Shown here: positions 49,049 through 57,084 of the stretch, in pieces
Numbering within the stretch: position 1 is the first letter of the stretch
Layout of the letters: each line of letters begins with the position of its first letter
Assembly: GCA_016219275.1 (NCBI GenBank)
Contig: JACRBM010000013.1
Location: forward strand, 1-64,000
Reading direction: 5' to 3'
DNA length: 64,000 nucleotides
From: Chloroflexota bacterium
GTDB taxonomy: Bacteria > Chloroflexota > Anaerolineae > UBA4142
Notes under the pieces: model-generated
Database searches by the model: none
The model's input: the letters and a program-made list of their open reading frames with translations, nothing else
What the model was told of the DNA's origin: nothing
Translations under genes and position numbers: made by a program

Positions 49049-49864
49049 TTATTTTTTCTCCGCGTCGTTGCGTTTGAGCCACCGATGATTGTTCGGCGTT
49101 GGATGATACAGGCGGCGCAAAAGTCGTCCCAGCTCGCCTTCGTCGAGCCGGCGCACCAGGCGACCGTTATGCGCGACCGAAATTGCGCCGGTTTCTTCGG
49201 ACACGACCACCGCAATCGCGTCCGTGCCTTCGGTCACACCCAACGCGGCGCGATGCCGCGTGCCCAATTCGCGGCTGAGTGAATTATTTTCCGACAAGGG
49301 TAACATGCACGTCGCCGCGACGATGCGATCATCGCGCACGATCACCGCGCCGTCGTGCAGCGCGGCGTTCTTGAAAAAAATCGAAAGAAGCAAATCGGCG
49401 GAAAGTTGCGCGTCGAGCATCACCCCGGTATCCACGAAATCCTGCAAGCCCGTCGTCCCTTCGAGCACGATCAGCGCGCCGCAGCGTTGTTCGGCGAGTT
49501 CGCTCGCCGCGCGGGTGATCGTCGTTATCACGTGCGACACGGAAAAATTACGCCGCGTCAGCAACATCCCTGGTCGTCCCAGGCGTTCCAACGCGCGGCG
49601 CAATTCCGGTTGAAACACGACCGGAATCGCGACGAGCAACGCGGGAATCGAATTGCGAATGAGCCAATTGAACGCGGTGAGCTGAAAGATGGTGCTCGCG
49701 AGCACGGCGAGAAAGACGACGAACAAAATGCCGCGCAAAAGTTGCACCGCGCGCGTGCCTTGAATGAGATAGAACAAACCGTAGATGACTAGCGCGACGA
49801 GGAGAATATCGAGCAGACTGGAGAGAGTGAAACGCGAGATCAGTTCGCCGAGCGCGCTCAACAC
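49049..49864 (-). CDS. cdaA: Diadenylate cyclase CdaA (c-di-AMP synthase)
   Basis: A 271-residue protein with three N-terminal membrane helices (to about residue 80), then the DAC domain with the catalytic motifs DGAVIVRDDRIV and GTRHRAALGVTE, plus VFQPELRRALERLG ahead of the domain. It converts two ATP to c-di-AMP. The start is GTG 49864. It is followed by cdaR, the standard arrangement. c-di-AMP commonly controls potassium transport, and a KimA-like permease and RCK proteins lie in this window. Confidence 0.95.
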   Translation of the reverse strand: MLSALGELISRFTLSSLLDILLVALVIYGLFYLIQGTRAVQLLRGILFVVFLAVLASTIFQLTAFNWLIRNSIPALLVAIPVVFQPELRRALERLGRPGMLLTRRNFSVSHVITTITRAASELAEQRCGALIVLEGTTGLQDFVDTGVMLDAQLSADLLLSIFFKNAALHDGAVIVRDDRIVAATCMLPLSENNSLSRELGTRHRAALGVTEGTDAIAVVVSEETGAISVAHNGRLVRRLDEGELGRLLRRLYHPTPNNHRWLKRNDAEKK

Positions 49865-49870
49865 GATGTT

Positions 49871-52081
49871 TTACTCACTGATTTCTTGCAAGAGATTCCG
49901 ATAGTCTTCCACACGCGGCGGATTCAGCGCGATGATTTGGCGAATCGTTTCGGCGGCGGCTTGACGTTGCCCGCCGCGCATTTGCGCTTCGCCGAGCGCG
50001 TCGAGCGCGGCGACCGCTTGTTCCACCGCCCCCGCCGCGGCATAGTCCTGCGCCAAGCGATGGATCAACTCGGCATCGTTGGCATACGCTTGCGTCAATG
50101 CCTCGAGCACGCCGAGCACCTTGGACGACTCGCCGCGCGCCCGGTACCGCTTGAGCAAGTCATCCAAATCGCGCAACGCCGCTTCGGTTTGCCCCTGGCG
50201 CAACTGGAGATCAATCACGTAAAAGTGCGCGCGCTCATCGTCGGGCGATTGTTGACGAATTTCCTGGTATGCCGCGAACGCGCCCTTGAAGTCGCCTTGG
50301 CGCGCGCGCGTTTCCGCCAACCGATGCCGCAGATTCAACGCGAACGGCGAATTGGTCGCGCCCGCGCGGGCGGCGTAGCGAATTCCTTCGCTGTACCGTT
50401 CCAACGCCTTTGCCAATTGTCCATTCCGCGCGTTGACCTCGCCCAAACTTAGGTATTGTTCCAATGCCTCGCCGGTTTTATTTTGTTGCGTCAACAAGTC
50501 AATCAAGCGCGTACGATTGCTGACATCGTTCGGTTCGATATTTAACGCGTGACGATAAAACAATTCCGCGCGGACGAGATCGTTGCGGACCATGGACAAA
50601 TCGGCGAGCGCTTCATACTTGGCGCGCGCGTCTTGGTAACGATCTTGCTTGATGAGAATTTCGGCGACGCGCACGTGCGAGGGCAAATACCCGGGCGCAA
50701 TTTGAATCGCGCGATAACATTCTTCCATCGCCGCGAACAACTTGCCGCGCCGCAGGTACTCTTGCGACACCGCGAGCGCTTCGAGCATCTTGTCCGAATC
50801 GGATAACTGGATGATTTCGGCAAGACTGGCATGACTGCCCTCGGTGCGGAGCGCGTCGAGGTGCGTGCGCGCTTCGCGCAGTTTGTCTTCCCAGCCCTTG
50901 TTCGTCAGGAATTGTTCGAGCGCGCCGGCGAACGATTCCATCTTTTCGTGATCGCCCTTTGCCGCGTAACTCTCGGCGATGCCTTCGTAAACCGCGATAA
51001 GTTCGTCGGCTTGGTCGCGTCGCACACTGCCCAAGTCCACGATCTTGAGCACTTGCAGATAATGCTCGACCGCTTCGTCCATGCGCCCCTCGGCGCGATA
51101 GCATTGTCCCAGCGCATAGTGACTCGCCAGCGCGAGGTTCTTGTCGCTCACCGTATCGCTCAACAACGCGATTGCGTCGTCGTACCGCATCGTCTCAAAG
51201 TACAGAAGACCCAGGTTGAACTTGACTTCCGGTCGCGCGACGCCGGCGTTGATCAGCGTACGATACGCCTCCATCGCCTCGCCGACGCGCCGTTGGGTTT
51301 GCGCGTCTACTGCGCGCGCGATCAACGCGTCAATGTCCGATTGACTCAATGCCGGGCGGTCATCCGCGCGGCGTTCTTCCGTAATTTCCTTGGGGACGGC
51401 GTGTTCTTCGAGCAAGGTCTCCGCCAAACGCGTGAGCGCGGCTTTTTCTGCTTCGCCGACCGGAGAGGTGGCGCTCACCGAAGTGGTCTGCTCGCGCGGT
51501 TGCAAGTCATCTAACAGTGCGCGCGCGCGTGTGTTGCGCGGATCGAATTCAAGCGCACGCTGCGCGAGCGCGAGCGCTTTCGTGGTATCGCCGCGGCGTT
51601 GGTGGATCCCGGCGAGTGTCACATACTCGTTCGCGGCTTGCGCGCGTCTGCCATCGCGCTCGAACGCGTCGGCGAGATTTTGGTGCACATCCGAGCGATC
51701 CGGTTCGAGCCGCGCCGCGTTCTGCCACGCTTCGACCGCGCGGCGCGATTGTTTTTGCGTAAGGTACACTTCGGCAATCGTGACATACATCCCCGCGGCT
51801 TCGGCGGAACGCTTGAGTTTTTCCAACATCCCGGCGATACTCGTCAGCGGCGCCGGATCGCTGGGCTGCCGCTGCGCGACCATTTGATACGCGCGCAGTG
51901 CGTCCTCCAGTTTGCCCGCCCCTTCGAGCGCGTGAGCCAGACTCAACCGCACCGTGATGTCGTCAGGAAACTCATTGAGCGCGCGCTGATACTCGGTCAC
52001 GGCTTTTTGCCATTGACCGTCCCACGCGGCATTGTGTCCTTTTTTGATCGCGTCCTGAAAAATCGCCTTGTCGTTTGGCAT
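49871..52081 (-). CDS. Large TPR protein
   Basis: A 736-residue soluble protein made almost wholly of tetratricopeptide repeats, e.g. WQKAVTEYQRALNEFPDD, EDALRAYQMVAQRQPSDPAPL, RYQDARAKYEALADLSMV and GDFKGAFAAYQEIRQQSPDD. No signal peptide or catalytic motif is seen. ATG 52081 is chosen because the 14 codons upstream derive from the heptamer repeat. It sits between argF and cdaA, suggesting co-transcription; a scaffold role is inferred. Confidence 0.85.
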   Translation of the reverse strand: MPNDKAIFQDAIKKGHNAAWDGQWQKAVTEYQRALNEFPDDITVRLSLAHALEGAGKLEDALRAYQMVAQRQPSDPAPLTSIAGMLEKLKRSAEAAGMYVTIAEVYLTQKQSRRAVEAWQNAARLEPDRSDVHQNLADAFERDGRRAQAANEYVTLAGIHQRRGDTTKALALAQRALEFDPRNTRARALLDDLQPREQTTSVSATSPVGEAEKAALTRLAETLLEEHAVPKEITEERRADDRPALSQSDIDALIARAVDAQTQRRVGEAMEAYRTLINAGVARPEVKFNLGLLYFETMRYDDAIALLSDTVSDKNLALASHYALGQCYRAEGRMDEAVEHYLQVLKIVDLGSVRRDQADELIAVYEGIAESYAAKGDHEKMESFAGALEQFLTNKGWEDKLREARTHLDALRTEGSHASLAEIIQLSDSDKMLEALAVSQEYLRRGKLFAAMEECYRAIQIAPGYLPSHVRVAEILIKQDRYQDARAKYEALADLSMVRNDLVRAELFYRHALNIEPNDVSNRTRLIDLLTQQNKTGEALEQYLSLGEVNARNGQLAKALERYSEGIRYAARAGATNSPFALNLRHRLAETRARQGDFKGAFAAYQEIRQQSPDDERAHFYVIDLQLRQGQTEAALRDLDDLLKRYRARGESSKVLGVLEALTQAYANDAELIHRLAQDYAAAGAVEQAVAALDALGEAQMRGGQRQAAAETIRQIIALNPPRVEDYRNLLQEISE

Positions 52082-52084
52082 GGT

Positions 52085-52160
52085 TTGCGAATGGCGGATG
52101 GCGATTGGCGAATGGCTAATCACGCATCACGCATCACGAATTACGAATTACGAATCGCGT
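52085..52160. repeat. Array of degenerate 7-base repeats at the TPR gene start
   Basis: The units GAATGGC, GGATGGC, GATTGGC, GAATGGC, TAATCAC, GCATCAC, GCATCAC, GAATTAC, GAATTAC, GAATCGC run without interruption. This separates the TPR gene from the argF stop and lies immediately before ATG 52081. It is the same class as at 4091, 30072 and 40962. Confidence 0.85.
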
Positions 52161-52161
52161 T

Positions 52162-53103
52162 TCACTTTTTACTTTTAGCTTTCGGCTTTTTACTTGCCCC
52201 GCCCATCAACAACGCGAGAATCGCTTTTTGCGCGTGCATCCGGTTCTCAGCTTGATCGAACACGACCGAATGCGCGCCGTCCATCACTGCGTCGGTGATT
52301 TCGAGACCGCGATGCGCCGGCAAACAGTGCAGCACAATCGCGTGGGGCTTGGCGAGCGCGACCAGTTCTTCGTTGACCTGGAACGGCGGAAAAATTTTTG
52401 CGCGCTCCGCGGCTTCGGCTTCTTGCCCCATGCTCGCCCACACATCCGCGTACAACACGTCCGCGCCTTGCGCGGCTTGCCTAGGATCCTGGGTCAACGA
52501 AACTTTGCCGCCCAGCGCGCGCGCCTGGTTCACCGAGGCATCGTCGAGCGAGTACCCTTGCGGCGAGGCGCACACAAATTCCGCGCCCCCGAGCGCGCAC
52601 GCAAACATCAGCGACCGCGCGACGTTGTTGCCGTCGCCAAAGAACACGACCTTCAACCCTTTGAGTGTGCCGAGATGCTCGACGATGGTGAGCGCGTCGG
52701 CGAGCGCCTGACACGGATGTTCCCAGTCGCTCAAGCCGTTGATGACCGGCACACTCGCAAACTGCGCCAGTTCGGTGACGTGCGCGTGCGCGAACACACG
52801 CGCCATGATTCCGTCCACATAGCGCGACAGGACGCGCGATACGTCCGCAATGCTTTCGCGTTGTCCCAAGCCGATTTCGTTCGGCGAGAGGTACAACGCT
52901 TGCCCGCCCAGGTGCAACATGCCCATATCGAACGAGACGCGCGTGCGAAGCGAAGGTTTTTGGAAAACCATCCCCAGCGTTTTGTTTTTGAGAATCGGTT
53001 TGTTGCCAGATTTGCGCCACTCGGCTTTGAGTTTTTTAGCCGTGGACAAGTACTGCGCCAGTTCCGCCGACGAGAGATCGGCAATCGCGAGAAAGTGTTT
53101 CAT
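52162..53103 (-). CDS. argF: Ornithine carbamoyltransferase
   Basis: A 313-residue enzyme. The carbamoyl-phosphate loop is present as [11 protein letters not shown] (a variant of STRTR), with [11 protein letters not shown], the ornithine-specific [16 protein letters not shown] (near the D-SMG motif) and the catalytic HCLPAHRG. It forms citrulline in arginine synthesis. ATG 53103 has GGAG just upstream. A Lys-rich tail (KKPKAKSKK) runs into the heptamer repeat region. Confidence 0.95.
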   Translation of the reverse strand: MKHFLAIADLSSAELAQYLSTAKKLKAEWRKSGNKPILKNKTLGMVFQKPSLRTRVSFDMGMLHLGGQALYLSPNEIGLGQRESIADVSRVLSRYVDGIMARVFAHAHVTELAQFASVPVINGLSDWEHPCQALADALTIVEHLGTLKGLKVVFFGDGNNVARSLMFACALGGAEFVCASPQGYSLDDASVNQARALGGKVSLTQDPRQAAQGADVLYADVWASMGQEAEAAERAKIFPPFQVNEELVALAKPHAIVLHCLPAHRGLEITDAVMDGAHSVVFDQAENRMHAQKAILALLMGGASKKPKAKSKK

Positions 53104-53114
53104 GAGTCTCCGTT

Positions 53115-53792
53115 TTACATCAGACGATTATTATTGATCATCAACGCGAACTGGCAACCCAGGAATTGCGCGGCGCGGCGACACATCAACATGCGGTTGA
53201 GAAAAATCTCAAAGTATTCCGACACCGCCGAAATCGTAGTGTCAATTTCCAGTTCGAGTGTGATCGTCTTGGCGTCGCGATCCACGCGCACAAACGAACG
53301 TTGCACCGCGTAATTGACGCGGTCGTGAATGTCGAACGTCTTGGGATCGGGATTTTGCACGCGGCTCACATGTACGTCCGCCTTGTCCGCGATGATGACT
53401 GCCGCTACAACAGGACTTGCCACCACACCAATCGGCTCTTCGTGATTGCCAATCGCGCCCATCACCAACGCGATTTCGTCGAATGGCATTTTCAAGCGCA
53501 GGAGAATTTCACGCGCCAGCAACGCGCCGGCAAGCGTGTGCCCATCGCGGTGAATCAAGTTGCCGGCGTCGTGCAACAACCCCGCCATCGCGGCGAGTTC
53601 GGCTTGACGCGGCGGATAGTCGAGGCGCGTGAGAATGTTCTGCGCGATGTGCGCGACCAATCCGGCGTGACGTTCGCCGTGCTCGGTGTACCCGAACGCG
53701 TTCATCATCGCGTTCGCCGCGCGCAGGTACGTGACGACTTCGTCGTCGCGGCGCAAATCATTGACGGTGATAGGCAGATCGGACATACGCAA
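53115..53792 (-). CDS. HD-domain phosphohydrolase
   Basis: A 225-residue protein with HD-domain metal ligands: [13 protein letters not shown] (first His), [20 protein letters not shown] (HD motif and following His) and NHEEPIG, then [10 protein letters not shown] (last Asp). Its C-terminal 60 residues add a beta/helix domain of unknown type. HD proteins cleave phosphoesters such as nucleotides or c-di-nucleotides; the substrate is unknown. It is three bases from the phosphoesterase gene, so the two are co-expressed. Confidence 0.8.
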   Translation of the reverse strand: MRMSDLPITVNDLRRDDEVVTYLRAANAMMNAFGYTEHGERHAGLVAHIAQNILTRLDYPPRQAELAAMAGLLHDAGNLIHRDGHTLAGALLAREILLRLKMPFDEIALVMGAIGNHEEPIGVVASPVVAAVIIADKADVHVSRVQNPDPKTFDIHDRVNYAVQRSFVRVDRDAKTITLELEIDTTISAVSEYFEIFLNRMLMCRRAAQFLGCQFALMINNNRLM

Positions 53793-53795
53793 CCG

Positions 53796-54338
53796 TCACA
53801 GAGGAACGATGCGCCCTTTGATGGCGAAGGGCGTGATCTCCAAAATGCCAACCGTGCCACGACTGTTGGCGTTCGTGGGACGCGCGACGGAACCGGGATT
53901 GAACAACAACACGCCGCCGTGCATTTTGATGTACGGTTCGTGCGTGTGCCCAAAAATAATCGCGTCCACGTTGTCAAACTCGCGCAGCACTCCCGCATAG
54001 AGGTCTTGACGTTGCTTTTCGCGATTAAAGCGATAGACCATCCGCCGCACGAAACCGCCGTCGGTCAGCGCGCGATGTCCATGCACGAGACCGACCGCGC
54101 GTTCGGAAAACTCCAGGCGTTGTTTTTCTTGGAGATATTTTTTGACTTCGGGGCTATCCTGGTCGCCGGAAACCGCAAACGTCTGCGCGATCGGTTCGAG
54201 TTGCTGCAGCACCGTCAAATCGCACACGTCGCCCACGTGCAAAATGATGTCAATGCCGTTGAACAATTCGAGAATTCGCGGCGGCAACGCCGGAAGAATC
54301 GTTGGAATATGTGTGTCTGCCAAGACGCCGATTTTCAT
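53796..54338 (-). CDS. MJ0936/YfcE-family metallophosphoesterase
   Basis: A 180-residue enzyme starting MKIGVLADTHIPT with the metal-ligand pattern D-X-H (ADTH), GD-type loop (HVGDVCD), a second Asp in GDQDSPE, GLVHGH and the final GHTHEP. A longer frame from 54518 is rejected because its first 60 codons are antisense to the neighbouring membrane gene. The family hydrolyses small phosphodiesters; the physiological substrate is not clear. Confidence 0.9.
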   Translation of the reverse strand: MKIGVLADTHIPTILPALPPRILELFNGIDIILHVGDVCDLTVLQQLEPIAQTFAVSGDQDSPEVKKYLQEKQRLEFSERAVGLVHGHRALTDGGFVRRMVYRFNREKQRQDLYAGVLREFDNVDAIIFGHTHEPYIKMHGGVLLFNPGSVARPTNANSRGTVGILEITPFAIKGRIVPL

Positions 54339-54349
54339 AGCGCACCCGA

Positions 54350-55228
54350 TTAGAACCAGAGCGAGAATGCCATCACCAACATGGCGACGAGGATATACGA
54401 CTGCACGTGCTGGACGTAGGCGCGTCCATCCCGGTCCATGCGATAACGAACTTGCCACAATAATTGCGCGATCAAACCTAACGCGACGATGCCCGCGCCG
54501 AGCGGCGTGTTGCTCCACACCAACATCAAGATCGCGCCGACCTGCAAAAGATTACTCCACCGCGTCCACTGCCCCTGCCCCAACGCCAGACCGATCATCG
54601 CGCGATAGACCAGAGTAAAGAGCAACGCCGCCGCCAGCGCCCAAAACGAAAACGACGCGAACGCGCTTTGCGCGATCAACCACGGAATCGCGACCTCGGT
54701 GATCGCGCGCAATCCCGCGCCGCGCGCCGAACCGAGACGTCCTTCGAGCAAGGCAAGCACCATCGCGACAACAGTGAGCGCGAACGGCGCGACGCCCAGC
54801 ACCGCCGCGAGACTCAAACCGAGCACGCCGGCGAAAAACATCCCAATCGTTTCGGAGTCAATCAGGGGCCAAATCACGCGCCGCAGAAAATCAATCCGCC
54901 GTTTGATTTGCCAACGCAGACGCGCCCACCGTCCGCTCGGCGCATCATAGTCTTGCCAGGTTTGCGTGCGCGTCGAGGCGCGCGTCAACGCGGCGCGCAA
55001 TTCGGAGCCGAACCACAACGCGCGCCACGCGCCGAGCAACGCATCGCACAGCAAGAATGACAAGATGAAAAAGAGCACGGATTGCCCTCGCCAACTCAAC
55101 CCGCCAGACGCGATCGCGCCGCACAATGCCGCCCACGCGGGACCGAGAATCGTCAACGGGCGAGTGGGTCGAAAGTCGAGAGCCATCCACCGCCCGGCAA
55201 CGGGGCGGGTGGAAAACGATTCGTCCAT
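54350..55228 (-). CDS. Polytopic membrane protein of unknown function
   Basis: A 292-residue protein with about six to eight hydrophobic helices. Recognisable features are an Arg-rich loop near residues 83-118 (RASTRTQTWQDYDAPSGRW) and a final segment YRMDRDGRAYVQHVQSYILVAML. No family is recognised. It may be related to UbiA-like or other inner membrane proteins, but no catalytic motif supports that. It is the first gene of the long minus-strand run and is 11 bases from the phosphoesterase gene. Confidence 0.6.
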   Translation of the reverse strand: MDESFSTRPVAGRWMALDFRPTRPLTILGPAWAALCGAIASGGLSWRGQSVLFFILSFLLCDALLGAWRALWFGSELRAALTRASTRTQTWQDYDAPSGRWARLRWQIKRRIDFLRRVIWPLIDSETIGMFFAGVLGLSLAAVLGVAPFALTVVAMVLALLEGRLGSARGAGLRAITEVAIPWLIAQSAFASFSFWALAAALLFTLVYRAMIGLALGQGQWTRWSNLLQVGAILMLVWSNTPLGAGIVALGLIAQLLWQVRYRMDRDGRAYVQHVQSYILVAMLVMAFSLWF

Positions 55229-55285
55229 ACAAACTCATAATAACACAAGGAAAAGAAATTTACAAACGGAGCGCATGTCGCGCGC

Positions 55286-55318
55286 AAAAAAATCCCCTCG
55301 CGCTTGTCGCACGAGGGG
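55286..55318 (-). terminator. Intrinsic terminator of the heptaheme cytochrome gene
   Basis: CCCCTCG (55294-55300) pairs with CGAGGGG (55312-55318). On the minus strand the stem is followed by TTTTTTT. It is nine bases after the cytochrome stop codon. Confidence 0.85.
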
Positions 55319-55327
55319 AAAACACGT

Positions 55328-56851
55328 TCAGCGATAGTACCACGGGTACGGTGATCGCCATGTCGAACGTGGGTACCAATTCGGCTGTGTCGGTACACCA
55401 GGATTGTTCCAATTCGTCTGCGGAGAAATAGTTGGGCTTGTTGGAACCAAATTCGTGGTTGGCGCACTTGGAGTTTTCGGGCGAGTGCGCTCATCATCTT
55501 CACGCTTGCGCTCGTCCTTGGTTTCGTGCGGACCCGCGCCATCGGGAGATTTGTTGCCATGACACACACTACATTTTTTCAGCGTGCCGGCTTCACCTTG
55601 CAACGCGATGTTTTGAATATTGTCATTCGGTTGAATCGTCGGCAAGATCGCATGCGGACTGCCATGGCACGCTTCGCAGTACATGCCGCCGTGTCCTTTT
55701 GAGTTGCGATAGAGCGTGTTCGGATTCTCCGCGAATTTGCTGCCATGACACGTTTCGCAACGCGGCAGATCAATCCACGGACGCCGCGTCGGACTCGCCA
55801 CCTGCATCATTCCGCCATGGCACTTGACGCACGTTACGCCTTCTTTGTACATCACATCGCGCAAACACTGGGTCTGCTTGCCGGGGTGACACAAGTAGCA
55901 ATCCTGGGTCGCGCTTGCGTGTTGGTTGTGCATCGCACGCGAGAGATTGGGCAGCGCGGGATTGCCGGGCATACCGAGCGCGTTCGAGCCGTGACACTTG
56001 GCGCAGAGCACCGGACGTTGCGACATCAAATTCGTGCGCTCGTTCAAATCGTGCAACGCGAGAATGTTCGTCTCGACGTTTCCGGTCGCAACTCCTTTCA
56101 GCCGGCGATCACCATGACATGTGTCGCAACTCATCTCGGTCGAAACCGGCGCGACCGTCGTCGTTTCCGCAAGCACGCGTCCGGTCGCGTTGTCCTTCGC
56201 GACCATCTTGACTTGTTGGTACGGGTACCAGTACTGCGGCGTGAACGCGGGTGCGCTATCGCGATACGGCGTCACCGGCACACCTTCGATCACAAAGTGA
56301 TCGCCGCTCGGCGCCATCACGCCGGAGAGCCGCGCGCCGGTAAGCCCAACTTCGGGTTGCGATGCCGAAGGACTGCCGGGAAATAATTGTGCGGCGTATT
56401 GCCAAAAGTTACTTTTGCACCGTCCGTTCTTGCACGCAGAAAACGTATTGTCCACGATGCTGTACTCGACGCGATAGCCGGTCGTCACGATTTGCGGCTT
56501 GGTGTCTTGACGAATCAATTGCGCCCACAAGGTGTTGAATGGCGGCAACACCGCGAGGTTGGCAAAGTTCTCGTTTAAGCAGTGCATACCGAGATCGTTC
56601 CAACCGATCAGTTTGAATACGCCATTCGCGATTTGCGCGGGCGCGCCCGCCGCGCGCGACGCATCTGCCGCGCGCGCTTGTTCCGGCTCGGGCGCGATGA
56701 ACACACACCGCGCGCGTTCAACTTCTGGCGCAAGCACTGCGACCGATGTCGGTGCGAACACAAACCAGACCGCGCCCACGATCAGCGCGACCGACACGAG
56801 AGCCATCGCGAATGCGCGCGAGTGCAATCTGCGCTTGGGAATTTTTTCCAT
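55328..56851 (-). CDS. Heptaheme c-type cytochrome, membrane-anchored
   Basis: A 507-residue protein with an N-terminal helix (residues about 14-36) that anchors or exports it. A non-heme domain follows with the IGWNDLGMHCLN motif of a family of large multiheme cytochromes. Seven CXXCH motifs lie in the second half: CDTCH, CAKCH, CYLCH, CVKCH, CETCH, CEACH and CSVCH. A Pro/Thr-rich tail ends with aromatic residues. ATG 56851 has GGGAGG upstream. It is divergent from the YVTN lipoprotein gene. It probably transfers electrons outside the membrane; its partner is unknown. Confidence 0.87.
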   Translation of the reverse strand: MEKIPKRRLHSRAFAMALVSVALIVGAVWFVFAPTSVAVLAPEVERARCVFIAPEPEQARAADASRAAGAPAQIANGVFKLIGWNDLGMHCLNENFANLAVLPPFNTLWAQLIRQDTKPQIVTTGYRVEYSIVDNTFSACKNGRCKSNFWQYAAQLFPGSPSASQPEVGLTGARLSGVMAPSGDHFVIEGVPVTPYRDSAPAFTPQYWYPYQQVKMVAKDNATGRVLAETTTVAPVSTEMSCDTCHGDRRLKGVATGNVETNILALHDLNERTNLMSQRPVLCAKCHGSNALGMPGNPALPNLSRAMHNQHASATQDCYLCHPGKQTQCLRDVMYKEGVTCVKCHGGMMQVASPTRRPWIDLPRCETCHGSKFAENPNTLYRNSKGHGGMYCEACHGSPHAILPTIQPNDNIQNIALQGEAGTLKKCSVCHGNKSPDGAGPHETKDERKREDDERTRPKTPSAPTTNLVPTSPTISPQTNWNNPGVPTQPNWYPRSTWRSPYPWYYR

Positions 56852-56874
56852 TCTGCCTCCCTGGAACGTGTAGA

Positions 56875-56938
56875 ACAAGTTTCTAACTTGTCCCGTTTTG
56901 TATGTACAGCAGACCCATGAGACAAGTTAGAAACTTGC
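56875..56938. repeat. Inverted repeat ACAAGTTTCTAACTTGTC
   Basis: The left arm at 56875-56892 and right arm GACAAGTTAGAAACTTGC at 56921-56938 match at 17 of 18 positions in inverted orientation. Each arm is itself partly palindromic. It lies in the cytochrome gene's 5' region, between two divergent genes. Confidence 0.75.
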
Positions 56939-57084
56939 CTTACGAATCTCCGCGCGAATGGTTGCATCCACTACGCTCGAATATTAAGGGAATATGAGAG
57001 AGCCAAGATTAAATCGGTCTCAAACCCACCTTAAATTTGTGTTAAACAAAAACCAACTTGACCGGCGTATTCGGATTGAGTAGA

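Noticed and set aside
53166-54353. 395-residue + strand frame opposite the HD and phosphoesterase genes
   Set aside because: Both minus-strand genes have intact metal-ligand motifs; this frame shows none.
54338-54518. 60-residue N-terminal extension of the phosphoesterase
   Set aside because: It is antisense to the following membrane protein's 3' end; the conserved start is MKIGVLADTH.
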